Notes: generated by a model not told the origin, from the sequence alone. DNA of 30,420 bases from Ardenticatenaceae bacterium (GCA_020634415.1 JACKBT010000053.1:1-30420); one strand, 5' to 3'. Shown: positions 1 through 6,492, numbered from the stretch's first letter. Made by a program: numbers and translations.

Positions 1-12
1 TTGTGTATGACC

Positions 13-45
13 AGACTGGCGCAGTTTTCAAAACTGCGTCAGTCT
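13..45. terminator. Hairpin at the left edge, possible terminator
   Basis: Inverted repeat with 16-nt arms (13-28 and 30-45) and one mismatch: AGACTGGCGCAGTTTT on the left, and AAAACTGCGTCAGTCT on the right. Only three T follow, so it is a weak intrinsic terminator at best. It may close a gene lying left of the window. Its half-sites recur in the terminator at 1651-1682. Confidence 0.5.
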
Positions 46-130
46 TTCGAGCCGTTACACAGAAAGTAATCGCACCCGATGGAGTTCGTGCCGTTGCTTG
101 CCACAGGGCAAATATGATAAACTCAGGGCT

Positions 131-301
131 ATGATGACACCATTTTGGCCCTTAGTTATTGAATTAGGCCGCATTAAAATTTCGAGTGCGGTGCCCTTGA
201 CAGACCTGATCTGGTTTGTGGGTGGGTTGGTTTTGTTGGCGGGTTCGTCAGCGGCCGTTTTGTGGTGGAGTCGTCGGTCTCGTCCTGACCCCTTTGTGTG
301 A
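131..301 (+). CDS. Small putative single-pass membrane protein
   Basis: I do not recognise this protein. From ATG 131 it is 56 residues; a TTG at 98 in the same frame would give 67. Residues about 23-45 form one hydrophobic segment (DLIWFVGGLVLLAGSSAAVLW), followed directly by a basic cluster (WWSRRSR). That is the usual layout of a small inner-membrane protein with a cytoplasmic basic tail. It lies 109 bp upstream of the elongation factor P gene on the same strand. One copy of the CGGCCG core lies in its 3' half. It has no convincing Shine-Dalgarno sequence, so it may be a chance ORF. The hydrophobic-then-basic pattern is the only positive argument. Confidence 0.4.
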   Translation: MMTPFWPLVIELGRIKISSAVPLTDLIWFVGGLVLLAGSSAAVLWWSRRSRPDPFV

Positions 302-351
302 GGAAGGCCCCCAGATTGATAACAAGCGCATAGTTTGTTTGAGTGTTAAGC

Positions 352-376
352 TAATGACGTAATGACGCTATTACGC
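352..376. repeat. Short octamer tandem repeat upstream of efp
   Basis: Two exact direct copies of the octamer TAATGACG (352-367) are followed by a degenerate inverted copy, CTATTACG. The same octamer type (TAATTACG) forms a larger array at 10558-10592. It lies in the leader region of the EF-P gene, about 35 bp before the start codon. Confidence 0.6.
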
Positions 377-410
377 CAACTAAAACTGTAGATTTGAGGA
401 GCGATAGAAA

Positions 411-968
411 ATGATTGATGTAAACCAACTGCGTCGTGGCACAAGTTTTGAGCACGACGGCAATTTATATAAGGTGACGGAGTACAGTCACACCAAACCG
501 GGGCGCGGTAAGGCCACCATTCGCGTGTATGTGCGCAATTTGCGGACGGGTTCCAATTTGCAGATTACCTTTACTTCGGGTGATCGGGTGCAAGATGTGC
601 GGTTGGAGAAACGGCCGTTTCAATTCCTTTATGACGACGGCAGCTTTTATGTGTTCATGGACACAGAAACCTTCGAGCAAAAGTACATCAACCACGAGGT
701 CATCGGCGATGATTCCAAGTATTTAATTGACAACATGGAGATGGAATTGCTCTCCTACGAAGGCGAAATTCTCGACTACGATCTGCCGATTACGATGGAA
801 TTTGATGTGGTTGAGGCCGAAAATGCGGTGGCTGGCGACACAGCCACTGGCGCAACCAAAGAGGTCATCACCCAAACTGGCCTGAAAGTGAAGACCCCCC
901 TCTTTGTGCAGATTGGTGACCGCATTCGGATTAATACGACGACGGGTGAATATTTAACGCGTGTGTAA
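411..968 (+). CDS. efp: Elongation factor P
   Basis: EF-P binds ribosomes stalled on polyproline stretches, between the P and E sites, and stimulates peptide-bond formation. The 185-residue length is normal. The N-terminal KOW-like domain (about 1-62) carries the tip loop KPGRGKATIRVYVRNL, followed by two OB-fold domains (about 67-128 and 130-185), the last ending in GDRIRINTTTGEYLTRV. The tip residue equivalent to E. coli Lys34 is Arg32, so EpmA-type lysylation of that residue is not possible. Arg at the tip is the rhamnosylated residue in EarP-containing bacteria, but whether this lineage modifies it cannot be seen here. A GAGGAG Shine-Dalgarno sequence lies about 10 bp before ATG 411. The stop overlaps the next start (TAATG). 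An AAACGGCCGTTT palindrome at 609-620 encodes the KRPF of LEKRPFQFLYDDG. Confidence 0.97.
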   Translation: MIDVNQLRRGTSFEHDGNLYKVTEYSHTKPGRGKATIRVYVRNLRTGSNLQITFTSGDRVQDVRLEKRPFQFLYDDGSFYVFMDTETFEQKYINHEVIGDDSKYLIDNMEMELLSYEGEILDYDLPITMEFDVVEAENAVAGDTATGATKEVITQTGLKVKTPLFVQIGDRIRINTTTGEYLTRV

Positions 969-1606
969 TGAACTGTTGTCAATGTCAAGGGATTGAGCAA
1001 GTTTTTGACCCTGGTTTGGCCGAGGGTGATCTGAAAGCCTATCGTGAAGATGGGCCGAAAAAGACAACCGTTTTTCTGCTGACGGCGTTAAAGCAGGCGG
1101 GGGTAAAGGGCCTGACGCTGTTGGATGTGGGTGGCGGTGTGGGGATTATTCAGCATGAATTGCTGCCGGCCGGAGTGACAACGGCCGTTCACATTGATGC
1201 CTCCACCGCCTACCTGGCCGCCTCGCAAGCCGAAGCCAAACGGCGCGGCCACTTCGAGCGCGTTACCTACCAACACGGCAATTTTGCCGACTTGGCCGAT
1301 GGTTTGGCAACGGCCGATATCGTCACCCTCGACCGTGTGATCTGCTGCTACCACGATATGCCCTCTCTGGTACATGCCGCCGCCAGCAAAGCCAACACCT
1401 ACATCGGCCTCGTCTTCCCGCGTGATACCTGGTGGCTGCGAGCCGCCAGCCGCCTGCCCAACTTTGGCCTATGGCTCTTCCGCAATCCCTTCCGCATCTT
1501 CGTCCATGCCACCGACGCGGTAGATGCGATTTTGCGTCAGTACGGCTTTGAACGCCGACTGCACAAACGCACCTTTTTGTGGCAAACTATGTTATACGTT
1601 CGCTAA
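968..1606 (+). CDS. Class I SAM-dependent methyltransferase
   Basis: Predicted S-adenosylmethionine-dependent methyltransferase of 212 residues; the substrate is unknown. The glycine-rich SAM loop LLDVGGGVG is at about 51-59, the acidic residue after beta-2 is in VHIDAS, and the motif II-like strand is DIVTLDRVICCYHD (about 118-131). The overall arrangement resembles the small-molecule methyltransferases related to Mg-protoporphyrin O-methyltransferase, but that is a family-level impression. The N-terminus has CCQCQG, a cysteine cluster that could bind a metal or be incidental. ATG 968 overlaps the efp stop codon by one base, so translation is probably coupled to efp. It is followed by a small hairpin and a terminator. 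Confidence 0.85.
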   Translation: MNCCQCQGIEQVFDPGLAEGDLKAYREDGPKKTTVFLLTALKQAGVKGLTLLDVGGGVGIIQHELLPAGVTTAVHIDASTAYLAASQAEAKRRGHFERVTYQHGNFADLADGLATADIVTLDRVICCYHDMPSLVHAAASKANTYIGLVFPRDTWWLRAASRLPNFGLWLFRNPFRIFVHATDAVDAILRQYGFERRLHKRTFLWQTMLYVR

Positions 1607-1624
1607 GCAAAGGCACGCCTTTGC
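1607..1624. repeat. Short perfect hairpin after the methyltransferase
   Basis: GCAAAGGC (1607-1614) and GCCTTTGC (1617-1624) form an 8-bp perfect stem immediately after the stop codon. There is no T tract, so the true terminator is more likely the next hairpin. Confidence 0.45.
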
Positions 1625-1650
1625 CCTACTGCCGCCAGCACCCCTCAAAC

Positions 1651-1682
1651 AAAAAGCGCCAGTCATTTGACTGACGCTTTTT
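1651..1682. terminator. Bidirectional intrinsic terminator
   Basis: Arms 1651-1665 and 1668-1682 pair with a single mismatch (AAAAAGCGCCAGTCA against TGACTGACGCTTTTT). They are flanked by an A run on the left and a T run on the right, so the hairpin reads as an intrinsic terminator on both strands. It sits between the rightward methyltransferase and the leftward protease gene, where a shared terminator is expected. Confidence 0.85.
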
Positions 1683-1712
1683 TGTTGTACGTCCTCAATA
1701 AGGGTTTGCGAT

Positions 1713-2105
1713 TTACATGGCAGCCACTTCTACAACATGGGCCGGGCCATTCAATGTGATTTTAAGCTGGTTCAGCACATCACGTCCTAAGACAATCTCT
1801 TCATGTTGAGCGTCCGCTAAAACACGAATGCCCGGTATAGTCTCAGACCCGATTTCGATAACAGCCAGGTAAACATCGTAAATTTGCACGGAATGTGGCC
1901 CCCAACGCATTCGCGCTCTACCTACTTGCTCCACACCTGCCTGTTGCAGAAGGTGTGTGGGAATAATGGTAGCATCTGCTCCCGAATCTACCAGTGCTTT
2001 GAGTTGAATGCCTTCACTCTTGCCTACAGGGCGCAATAAGAACTCGATTACCGGCATCGCCGGTCCGTAAGCATAGTTGGTGTCGTAGTCGAATGTGTAA
2101 ATCAT
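1713..2105 (-). CDS. Retropepsin-like aspartic protease
   Basis: A 130-residue single-domain protein of the retroviral-type aspartyl protease fold, which acts as a dimer with one catalytic Asp per subunit. The active-site motif is LVDSGADATIIP (about residues 37-48, D-S-G). The second family hallmark is EEIVLGRDVLNQLKITLNGP near the C-terminus, equivalent to the hydrophobic-hydrophobic-G-R/D turn before the last helix. The natural substrate of these bacterial proteins is not established. It lies downstream of, and co-directional with, an RHH/DUF5678-like gene, with a perfect hairpin between them. I recall this pairing as recurrent in Chloroflexota and Cyanobacteria, so the two probably work together. 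It has no signal peptide and is presumably cytoplasmic. Confidence 0.85.
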   Translation of the reverse strand: MIYTFDYDTNYAYGPAMPVIEFLLRPVGKSEGIQLKALVDSGADATIIPTHLLQQAGVEQVGRARMRWGPHSVQIYDVYLAVIEIGSETIPGIRVLADAQHEEIVLGRDVLNQLKITLNGPAHVVEVAAM

Positions 2106-2117
2106 TCGTAACTGTAC

Positions 2118-2178
2118 AGACCCGAAGGGTTTTACCTGCTGGTCATTGCCCTTTTAGGGCCTAAAACCCTTCGGGTCT
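2118..2178. repeat. Perfect 17-bp inverted repeat between the protease and its partner
   Basis: AGACCCGAAGGGTTTTA (2118-2134) and its exact reverse complement (2162-2178) enclose a second small hairpin, GCCC-TTTTA-GGGC (about 2148-2160). It may terminate or attenuate the two-gene operon. It also looks like a dispersed intergenic palindrome, because the arm is far more perfect than a typical terminator and the sequence itself is palindrome-rich (CCCGAAGGG). Confidence 0.75.
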
Positions 2179-2201
2179 CTCGGCAACGTGAATAGATACA
2201 A

Positions 2202-2594
2202 TCATTCCAAGTTGGAGATGAGACGAGGAGAACGGATGTGATACTCTTCTTGTGCCTGTGGTTGTACGGGAGCGATCCAGACAAATTCATCAGGATATTG
2301 TTCGCGCATTCGCAGGAATAATGTGACCTGATCGGTGTCGTGATCTACCAATTGCCCATCATGAATAGCCACATATTGGCCTGGATACTGCTGCCATAGT
2401 TTGGGATGAAGTTGTTGAAAGGCGGCTTCTTCTCGCGCAACGGCCGTTTCCCTTTCCAAACTCCCTTCTCCCACATCCGTTAGCTGGATCGCTTCAACCA
2501 GGACCTCAGACACATCTTGCTGCTTCATCCGTGCCACTTGTTGGGCACGGCGATAAAGTTTATCAGGAATTGTTAGGGTAACTTGAGTTCCCAT
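2202..2594 (-). CDS. RHH/DUF5678-like protein, partner of the protease
   Basis: A 130-residue protein in two parts. Residues 1-40 (VTLTIPDKLYRRAQQVARMKQQDVSEVLVEAI) look like a ribbon-helix-helix DNA-binding domain of the antitoxin type. Residues about 55-120 contain WQQYPGQYVAIHDGQLVDHDTDQVTLFLRMREQYP, which matches my memory of the DUF5678 domain. The layout suggests an autoregulatory antitoxin-like or adaptor protein for the downstream retropepsin-like protease. No toxin activity is known for this pair, and the role is inference. A TATAAT-like -10 lies about 32 bp upstream of the start, and AGGTG precedes ATG 2594. An ACGGCCGT copy at 2440 encodes its ETAVAR. Confidence 0.7.
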   Translation of the reverse strand: MGTQVTLTIPDKLYRRAQQVARMKQQDVSEVLVEAIQLTDVGEGSLERETAVAREEAAFQQLHPKLWQQYPGQYVAIHDGQLVDHDTDQVTLFLRMREQYPDEFVWIAPVQPQAQEEYHIRSPRLISNLE

Positions 2595-2625
2595 AAGTAC
2601 ACCTACTTGTATGACTCTCGCGCCT

Positions 2626-2631
2626 ATTATA
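2626..2631 (-). promoter_or_regulatory. Putative -10 element for the RHH/protease operon
   Basis: On the minus strand this reads TATAAT, about 32 bp upstream of the start codon at 2594. No strong -35 is visible at 17 bp spacing. The call rests on the perfect -10 and its position only. Confidence 0.4.
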
Positions 2632-2655
2632 TCAAAACCTGCACAATAGCTTCAT

Positions 2656-3372
2656 TCAGCCTAAACCACCTAATATCCCGTTCACATATTTGGAGTTGCG
2701 GCTGCGGGGGATGGGAAAACGGCCGACTGCCCACTGCAACCGTTCGCTGTGTTCCGGCGCGGCTTTCAACTCGATCACCACCAGATCGGGCAGCGGCAGG
2801 GGGTGCTGCAAATTGGGGCGCGGTGAGAGGCGTTGATCATAGGCCATCTGGTTGTAATCCAGGGTGGCGCGAATGGCCCCATCTACGGTCACATAATATT
2901 CGCGGTGGTAGCGGTTGATGAGGGTGGGTTGGGTGGTGGCGGTCAGCCACTGCTGCCATTCGGGATCGGCCGTTTGTTGGATGGTGGCGAGGAGGTGCGA
3001 GAACGGCCGTTGCCAATCCCACACACACGCCAATACCTGCTGCCGCTTCCCCCCCAACAAATTCTGCTTATACTTCAACTCCAAAGTAGGATTAGTGATT
3101 GGCGATGGACACGCATCTGTCTCCAGTCTCCAATCTCCAATCTCCCCATACCAGCGCAGCCGCAGCTTTTGCCGCTCCCCCACCCCGGCCAGATTAGCAT
3201 TAAAGCTGTTCAACGCGGGCGTATCCAGATAGAGGCTGTTCACCAGGCGCGGCGGAAAGGCCGTGCGGAAGCCCTCCGGGTGCAGGCGCAGCCAGGTGCG
3301 GGCCTGGGCCAGATAGGAGGCATCGCAGGTGAGCTTGAGTTCGTAGCGCAGGGAGGCAGGGGCGTTGGTCAT
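2656..3372 (-). CDS. VTC-domain (polyphosphate polymerase-like) protein
   Basis: A 238-residue protein of the VTC/CYTH superfamily, whose eukaryotic members polymerise polyphosphate from ATP in a basic tunnel. Characteristic segments are RYELKL at the N-terminus, NSLYLDTPALNSF (about 45-57), RQKLRLRWYG (67-76), the acidic-basic strand ELKYKQN (98-104), RYHREYYVT with a following TLDYNQ, and VVIELKA, ending in RSRNSKYVNGI. The start overlaps the end of the CotH-like gene by four bases, a pairing common in bacteria. Residues 76-94 (GEIGDWRLETDACPSPITN) are an odd insert encoded by a CTCCAAT-unit repeat element at 3091-3146. They interrupt what should be one beta strand pair, so activity may be affected. 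Polyphosphate synthesis by this protein is unproven. Confidence 0.85.
   Translation of the reverse strand: MTNAPASLRYELKLTCDASYLAQARTWLRLHPEGFRTAFPPRLVNSLYLDTPALNSFNANLAGVGERQKLRLRWYGEIGDWRLETDACPSPITNPTLELKYKQNLLGGKRQQVLACVWDWQRPFSHLLATIQQTADPEWQQWLTATTQPTLINRYHREYYVTVDGAIRATLDYNQMAYDQRLSPRPNLQHPLPLPDLVVIELKAAPEHSERLQWAVGRFPIPRSRNSKYVNGILGGLG
3091..3146. repeat. Heptamer repeat element inside the VTC-domain gene
   Basis: The right part (3119-3146) is a tandem of heptamers CTCCAGT, CTCCAAT, CTCCAAT, CTCCCCA. The left part (about 3091-3110) is a degenerate inverted arm based on ATTGGAG. Read in the gene's strand it encodes GDWRLET. Related elements lie at 6016-6062 and 6901-6973. Confidence 0.7.
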
Positions 3373-4967
3373 GGTTGAATGGCAATGCCTGGGCGGGCGG
3401 GGGTGAGCGTGACGGTTTCCTGGCCGACTAAGCGAGTGGCGATGTAGATGGTGGGTTCTTGTTGGAAGGTGAGTTCGGGGTCTTGCAGGGCGGTCAGCGG
3501 CAGGTGGAAGCGGGTGAAGTGCAGGGATTGTCCGTCAAAGGCGGGCAGGGTGTAGCCCTCGCCGCTGATGAGCCAGGCGGGATCGGGTTCTAAAAAGGCA
3601 GCGCCGTCAATGTCAAAGCCGACGATCTCGATGGGCAAGTTCAACACGTTGGCTACGTCAATCTGCACGAGTCCCTCGTGGGACAGGGCAGGGGAACCGA
3701 GGGTGGCGAAGATGGGTTGGCGGGGGGCCAGGGATTGGCGCATGAGGGCCTGCCGTTGGGCTAAGGTTTGCCAGGGGGGCGTGGCGGGTGTTTCAGGACG
3801 AACGGCCGTTGCCCAACTTTCCCATTCCGCCGCCAAATCGGCCTCCAATTGAGCCAGGTATTCGGGTTGGCTCACCTCTTGTGCCGCCCGCACGTAGGCC
3901 GCTTGCAGGTCGGGGTCGTTGTAGGTGGCGTTGAGGGGCAGACGGCCGTTACCCCGCAGCGGATTACCATTGAAGCCAATTGGCTCTAAACGGCCGTCTG
4001 CCGCCCGGTAGTAGTAGCGCACATTCACCAGCGACACAGCTTCTGTTGCTCCCCATAAATCTACTAACGCCAGAAAACGGCCGTACTGAGCCACATCAAA
4101 CACCTGCGCCGCTGTTAGTTCCCCCGCTTGCAGCCCGCGCAGCAGCGCAATTGCGCTGTCCTTCTGCGCCGCCAGCACGGGATCATCGGCGATGGCGGCA
4201 TCGCGGAAGGTGTCTACCTCGAACAGGGGGAAGGCATCGGCCGTTAAATTGGTAACGGGATCGGCGATGGCGGCGGCCAGATCGCCCTCAAAATAGGCTA
4301 CGCTTTGCCACAAACGCTCGGCGGCAAACTCCACCATGACGCCATCGGGTCGGGCCTGCGTGGTCGCCAACTCCGGGCCAAAGCCCTCTTGCAAAGCGTA
4401 AATGCCCCAGTCGTTACCGTTGAACTGCACCTGGACGAACTGGTAGCGTGTGGCTAACAGCCCTTCGCGGCGCAAATTTTCTAAAAAGGCCCATTCGTTG
4501 AGCCAATTGTTATCGGCGGGATCGCGCAGTTGGAAGCGCTGCATGTTCAGCAGCAGGGCATCATCACGGGTGCGGATGTCGAAGTTCCATTTGTCGTCGT
4601 CGTTCAGGTGAACGGCCGTTCCCGGCAGCAATCTCATGCGCACCCGCACCACCGCACCCGCCAGCTCCATCGTCGCCGCCACAAAATCTGCCTCATCGGC
4701 GATGAACACGCCCTGGGTTTGTGCCTCGTCGCGCTGCTGCAAGATGGTGTTGTAATTGTCGAAGGGCATATCAATGACGAGCGTGGGGAGAACGGCCGTA
4801 TCCCCACCCGCCACCACCCGCGCCAAATCCTCCCAACCGGCCCCCAGCCAGCCCATCAACCCTGCCTGCCCTAACCATACTCCCAAAGCCAGCACCAGCA
4901 GCAAAAACAGCAGCCAGCCTCCGCGCTGCTTCTCTAACTGCCTGTCGTTACTTTGACCAATTTTCAT
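3369..4967 (-). CDS. CotH kinase-like membrane-anchored protein
   Basis: A 532-residue protein with one N-terminal membrane segment (about 18-40, WLLFLLLVLALGVWLGQAGLMGW) and an extracytoplasmic CotH-like domain. The region VRVRMRLLPGTAVHLNDDDKWNFDIRTRDD followed by NWLNEWAFLENLRREGLLATRY and GNDWGIYALQEGF (about 107-196) matches the CotH kinase core, which in Bacillus phosphorylates spore-coat proteins. The later catalytic region is altered. Where family members usually have an acidic HN segment and a WDxD motif, this protein has ATEAVSLVNVRYYY and GFNGNPLRG (about 307-339), so it may be an inactive pseudokinase. The C-terminal 130 residues look like a beta-sandwich. It forms an operon with the overlapping VTC gene. 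Four or more ACGGCCGT copies fall inside the gene. Confidence 0.75.
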   Translation of the reverse strand: MKIGQSNDRQLEKQRGGWLLFLLLVLALGVWLGQAGLMGWLGAGWEDLARVVAGGDTAVLPTLVIDMPFDNYNTILQQRDEAQTQGVFIADEADFVAATMELAGAVVRVRMRLLPGTAVHLNDDDKWNFDIRTRDDALLLNMQRFQLRDPADNNWLNEWAFLENLRREGLLATRYQFVQVQFNGNDWGIYALQEGFGPELATTQARPDGVMVEFAAERLWQSVAYFEGDLAAAIADPVTNLTADAFPLFEVDTFRDAAIADDPVLAAQKDSAIALLRGLQAGELTAAQVFDVAQYGRFLALVDLWGATEAVSLVNVRYYYRAADGRLEPIGFNGNPLRGNGRLPLNATYNDPDLQAAYVRAAQEVSQPEYLAQLEADLAAEWESWATAVRPETPATPPWQTLAQRQALMRQSLAPRQPIFATLGSPALSHEGLVQIDVANVLNLPIEIVGFDIDGAAFLEPDPAWLISGEGYTLPAFDGQSLHFTRFHLPLTALQDPELTFQQEPTIYIATRLVGQETVTLTPARPGIAIQP

Positions 4968-4973
4968 GATCTG

Positions 4974-5321
4974 TTAGTCCAGCGAGAGGGCTAAACGCAG
5001 CCCCCGATCAATCTGCTGCATTTTCGTCACAGATAACTGCCCCACCTTTTCCGTCAAAAGCGATTTATCAATGGTCAGAAGCTGCGATACATTCACAACA
5101 GACTCTTTGGGCAGCCCTGAAACCCGCGCTGCTAACGGCACATTACCAGGGGCAGTTGCCAGACGCATGTTGGACGTGATGACGGCTACGATGATGGTGT
5201 TGATTTGGCTGCGATTAAAAGAATCGGCCTGGATAATGACAACGGGCCGCGAATAGCCAGGCGATGAGCCGACTGGAACAGGTAATGAAGCCCACCAAAT
5301 TGCCCCGCGCTGCATCACCAC
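4974..5321 (-). CDS. mazF: MazF/PemK-family toxin
   Basis: A 115-residue protein of the MazF/PemK ribonuclease toxin family, which cleaves mRNA at short sequences. Visible hallmarks are the N-terminal RGAIWWASLP, then SRPVVIIQADSFN (about 24-36), the core strand NTIIVAVITSN, GNVPLAA, and ESVVNVSQLLTIDKSLL (about 72-88). The length is typical. Its start codon at 5321 lies inside the end of the antitoxin gene (7-base overlap), the classic toxin-antitoxin arrangement. The specificity of the cut site cannot be read from sequence. Expression is presumably repressed by the antitoxin-toxin complex at the palindrome just upstream of the antitoxin gene. Confidence 0.93.
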   Translation of the reverse strand: MVMQRGAIWWASLPVPVGSSPGYSRPVVIIQADSFNRSQINTIIVAVITSNMRLATAPGNVPLAARVSGLPKESVVNVSQLLTIDKSLLTEKVGQLSVTKMQQIDRGLRLALSLD

Positions 5322-5551
5322 TCTTCCTCAGACAGCGAAAGCCACTGCATCTGCTGCAGCATCGGGTCGAGCGCAGAACTTTCTTCACCGTATAAAATAT
5401 CGAGAGCTTCCGTCACATCTTCATCACGATATTCTTCAATATAGGCGGCTAGGGCGCGGGCATAAAATTCACTGCGCGACATACCCAACCGCTGTGCCAA
5501 TTTTTCGGCTTCAGCAAACAGGGGATCGGGAATAGAAATAGCTGTTTTCAT
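5315..5551 (-). CDS. mazE: RHH antitoxin of the MazF-type module
   Basis: A 78-residue antitoxin. Residues 1-45 (MKTAISIPDPLFAEAEKLAQRLGMSRSEFYARALAAYI) form a ribbon-helix-helix domain with the beta strand TAISIP and two helices around the GMSRSEF turn. The acidic tail (EEYRDEDVTEALDILYGEE through QMQWLSLSEEEW) is suited to wrapping and neutralising the toxin. It overlaps the toxin gene by seven bases. No Shine-Dalgarno sequence is seen. A TTATAC -10-like element only about nine bases before the ATG suggests a leaderless or nearly leaderless transcript. Confidence 0.88.
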   Translation of the reverse strand: MKTAISIPDPLFAEAEKLAQRLGMSRSEFYARALAAYIEEYRDEDVTEALDILYGEESSALDPMLQQMQWLSLSEEEW

Positions 5552-5558
5552 AAGGGAA

Positions 5559-5576
5559 GTATAACTCTGGTTATAC
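5559..5576 (-). promoter_or_regulatory. Palindromic operator/promoter of the toxin-antitoxin module
   Basis: GTATAAC-TCTG-GTTATAC is a perfect 7-bp-arm palindrome eight bases upstream of the antitoxin start. On the minus strand the downstream arm supplies a -10-like TTATAC. This is where an RHH autorepressor would be expected to bind. Binding is inferred from position and symmetry. Confidence 0.7.
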
Positions 5577-5581
5577 CAAAA

Positions 5582-6010
5582 TCAAGCAGTTGCCTGTGGC
5601 ACAAACCACTCCCGCTTGCGGTAAATCATGGCCTGGATTTGGGCCACGAGTTCGCCGCTGTTTTGCTCGATGATGGTGATGTGGTAGGTGCCGATGGGGC
5701 CGTTGAGGGCTTGCTCTTGGGCTTCGGCGATGAGGGTGTCGCCAGCCTGGGTGGCGCGGAGGAAGCTGATGGTCATGTTGAGGGCAACGGCCGTTTGCCC
5801 CCGTGAATTCCCCGCTGCCGCAAAGGCAATATCGCCCACACCAAACACAATGCCGCCGTGCGTCGTGCCATGAAAGTTCAGCAGGTTCTGTGTCACCGTC
5901 AGCGTCACCCGGCTGTGTCCGGGAGCCACAATTTCCACCTTTGCCCCCAAGTGGTTGGCAAAAGCATCTTGTTGAATATGGTCATGAATAGCTTGCTCTC
6001 GTTCGTTCAT
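5582..6010 (-). CDS. PaaI-like hotdog-fold thioesterase
   Basis: A 142-residue hotdog-fold acyl-CoA thioesterase of the PaaI type, which hydrolyses (hydroxy)phenylacetyl-CoA-like thioesters in the phenylacetate pathway. The family signature is NFHGTTHGGIVFGVGDIAFAAAGNS (residues about 45-69), with the catalytic HGG turn, the acidic residue on the long helix and the conserved Asn-Ser. TAVALNMTISFLRATQAGDTLIAEA supplies the following strands. No other phenylacetate genes are nearby, so the physiological substrate is open. The start at 6010 has no clear Shine-Dalgarno sequence. The upstream region is occupied by a heptamer hairpin element. An AACGGCCGTT copy at 5786-5795 marks a sharp G-rich to C-rich switch. 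Confidence 0.88.
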   Translation of the reverse strand: MNEREQAIHDHIQQDAFANHLGAKVEIVAPGHSRVTLTVTQNLLNFHGTTHGGIVFGVGDIAFAAAGNSRGQTAVALNMTISFLRATQAGDTLIAEAQEQALNGPIGTYHITIIEQNSGELVAQIQAMIYRKREWFVPQATA

Positions 6011-6015
6011 AGGTA

Positions 6016-6062
6016 GTGGGAGACTAGAGACTAGAAACCATCCGTCTCCAGTCTCTAGTCTC
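6016..6062. repeat. Heptamer hairpin element between paaI-like gene and pseudogene
   Basis: The left arm GGAGACTAGAGACTAGA and the right arm TCTCCAGTCTCTAGTCTC (about 6042-6060) are inverted arrays of GGAGACT/CTAGAGA heptamers around a short loop. The element fills the 50-bp gap between the thioesterase start and the end of the metallophosphoesterase pseudogene, and touches the latter's original stop codon. It is the same family as 3091-3146 and 6901-6973. Confidence 0.75.
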
Positions 6063-6492
6063 TAAAACCGTCCTCCAAAGAAAATTTTCCGCAAAAATTC
6101 TTCCTCTGGCACTTGTCTGTCGGCAAAGGCTTTCGCCAAAGGTTCATCATCATAGGGTACAGTGCGCAGTTCGATGGTGTAACGGTCGTTTTCATCACCC
6201 CCGTAACCTGTCCCTGCGTCCACTGCTGGTGCGCCACCTCGCCATCACTCATCCATTCCGGCTGCGGTTGGGGCAAGCCATAAGCCAGCCACTCGTCGTG
6301 ATTACCCATCACAAACTGCGTGTTGGGCACATTTAGCAGCACCTCTAAACACTCTGCCGGAAACGGGCCAATCGCCACTGCATCCCCCAAATGCACCAGC
6401 AGATCATACCCTTCTTGTTCGATAGCCCGCAGCACCGCTTGCAGCGCAGGCAAATTGGCATGAACATCAGTTATCACGGCAATCTTCATCAT
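6062..6492 (-). pseudogene. Metallophosphoesterase, internally deleted and frameshifted
   Basis: The first 95 residues are a good calcineurin-like phosphoesterase start: MMKIAVITDVHANLPALQAVL (metal ligands D9 and H11), HLGDAVAIGP and FVMGNHDEW. After QGQVTGVM the frame turns to nonsense-like sequence and stops at 6055. In the next frame the region from about 6210 down to a TAG at 6062-6064 reads GDENDRYTIELRTVPYDDEP and then LAKAFADRQVPEEEFLRKIF. This is clearly the authentic family C-terminus. The family is usually about 230-250 residues, so roughly 90-100 middle residues, including the GHTH metal ligands, are missing. The gene has therefore lost an internal segment and its frame. An assembly error is possible but would need to remove nearly 300 bases cleanly. 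Confidence 0.8.

Noticed and set aside
2583..2918. Plus-strand frame overlapping the operon start and the VTC gene end
   Set aside because: It is a low-complexity shadow frame crossing the opposite-strand promoter and gene, with no recognisable domain.
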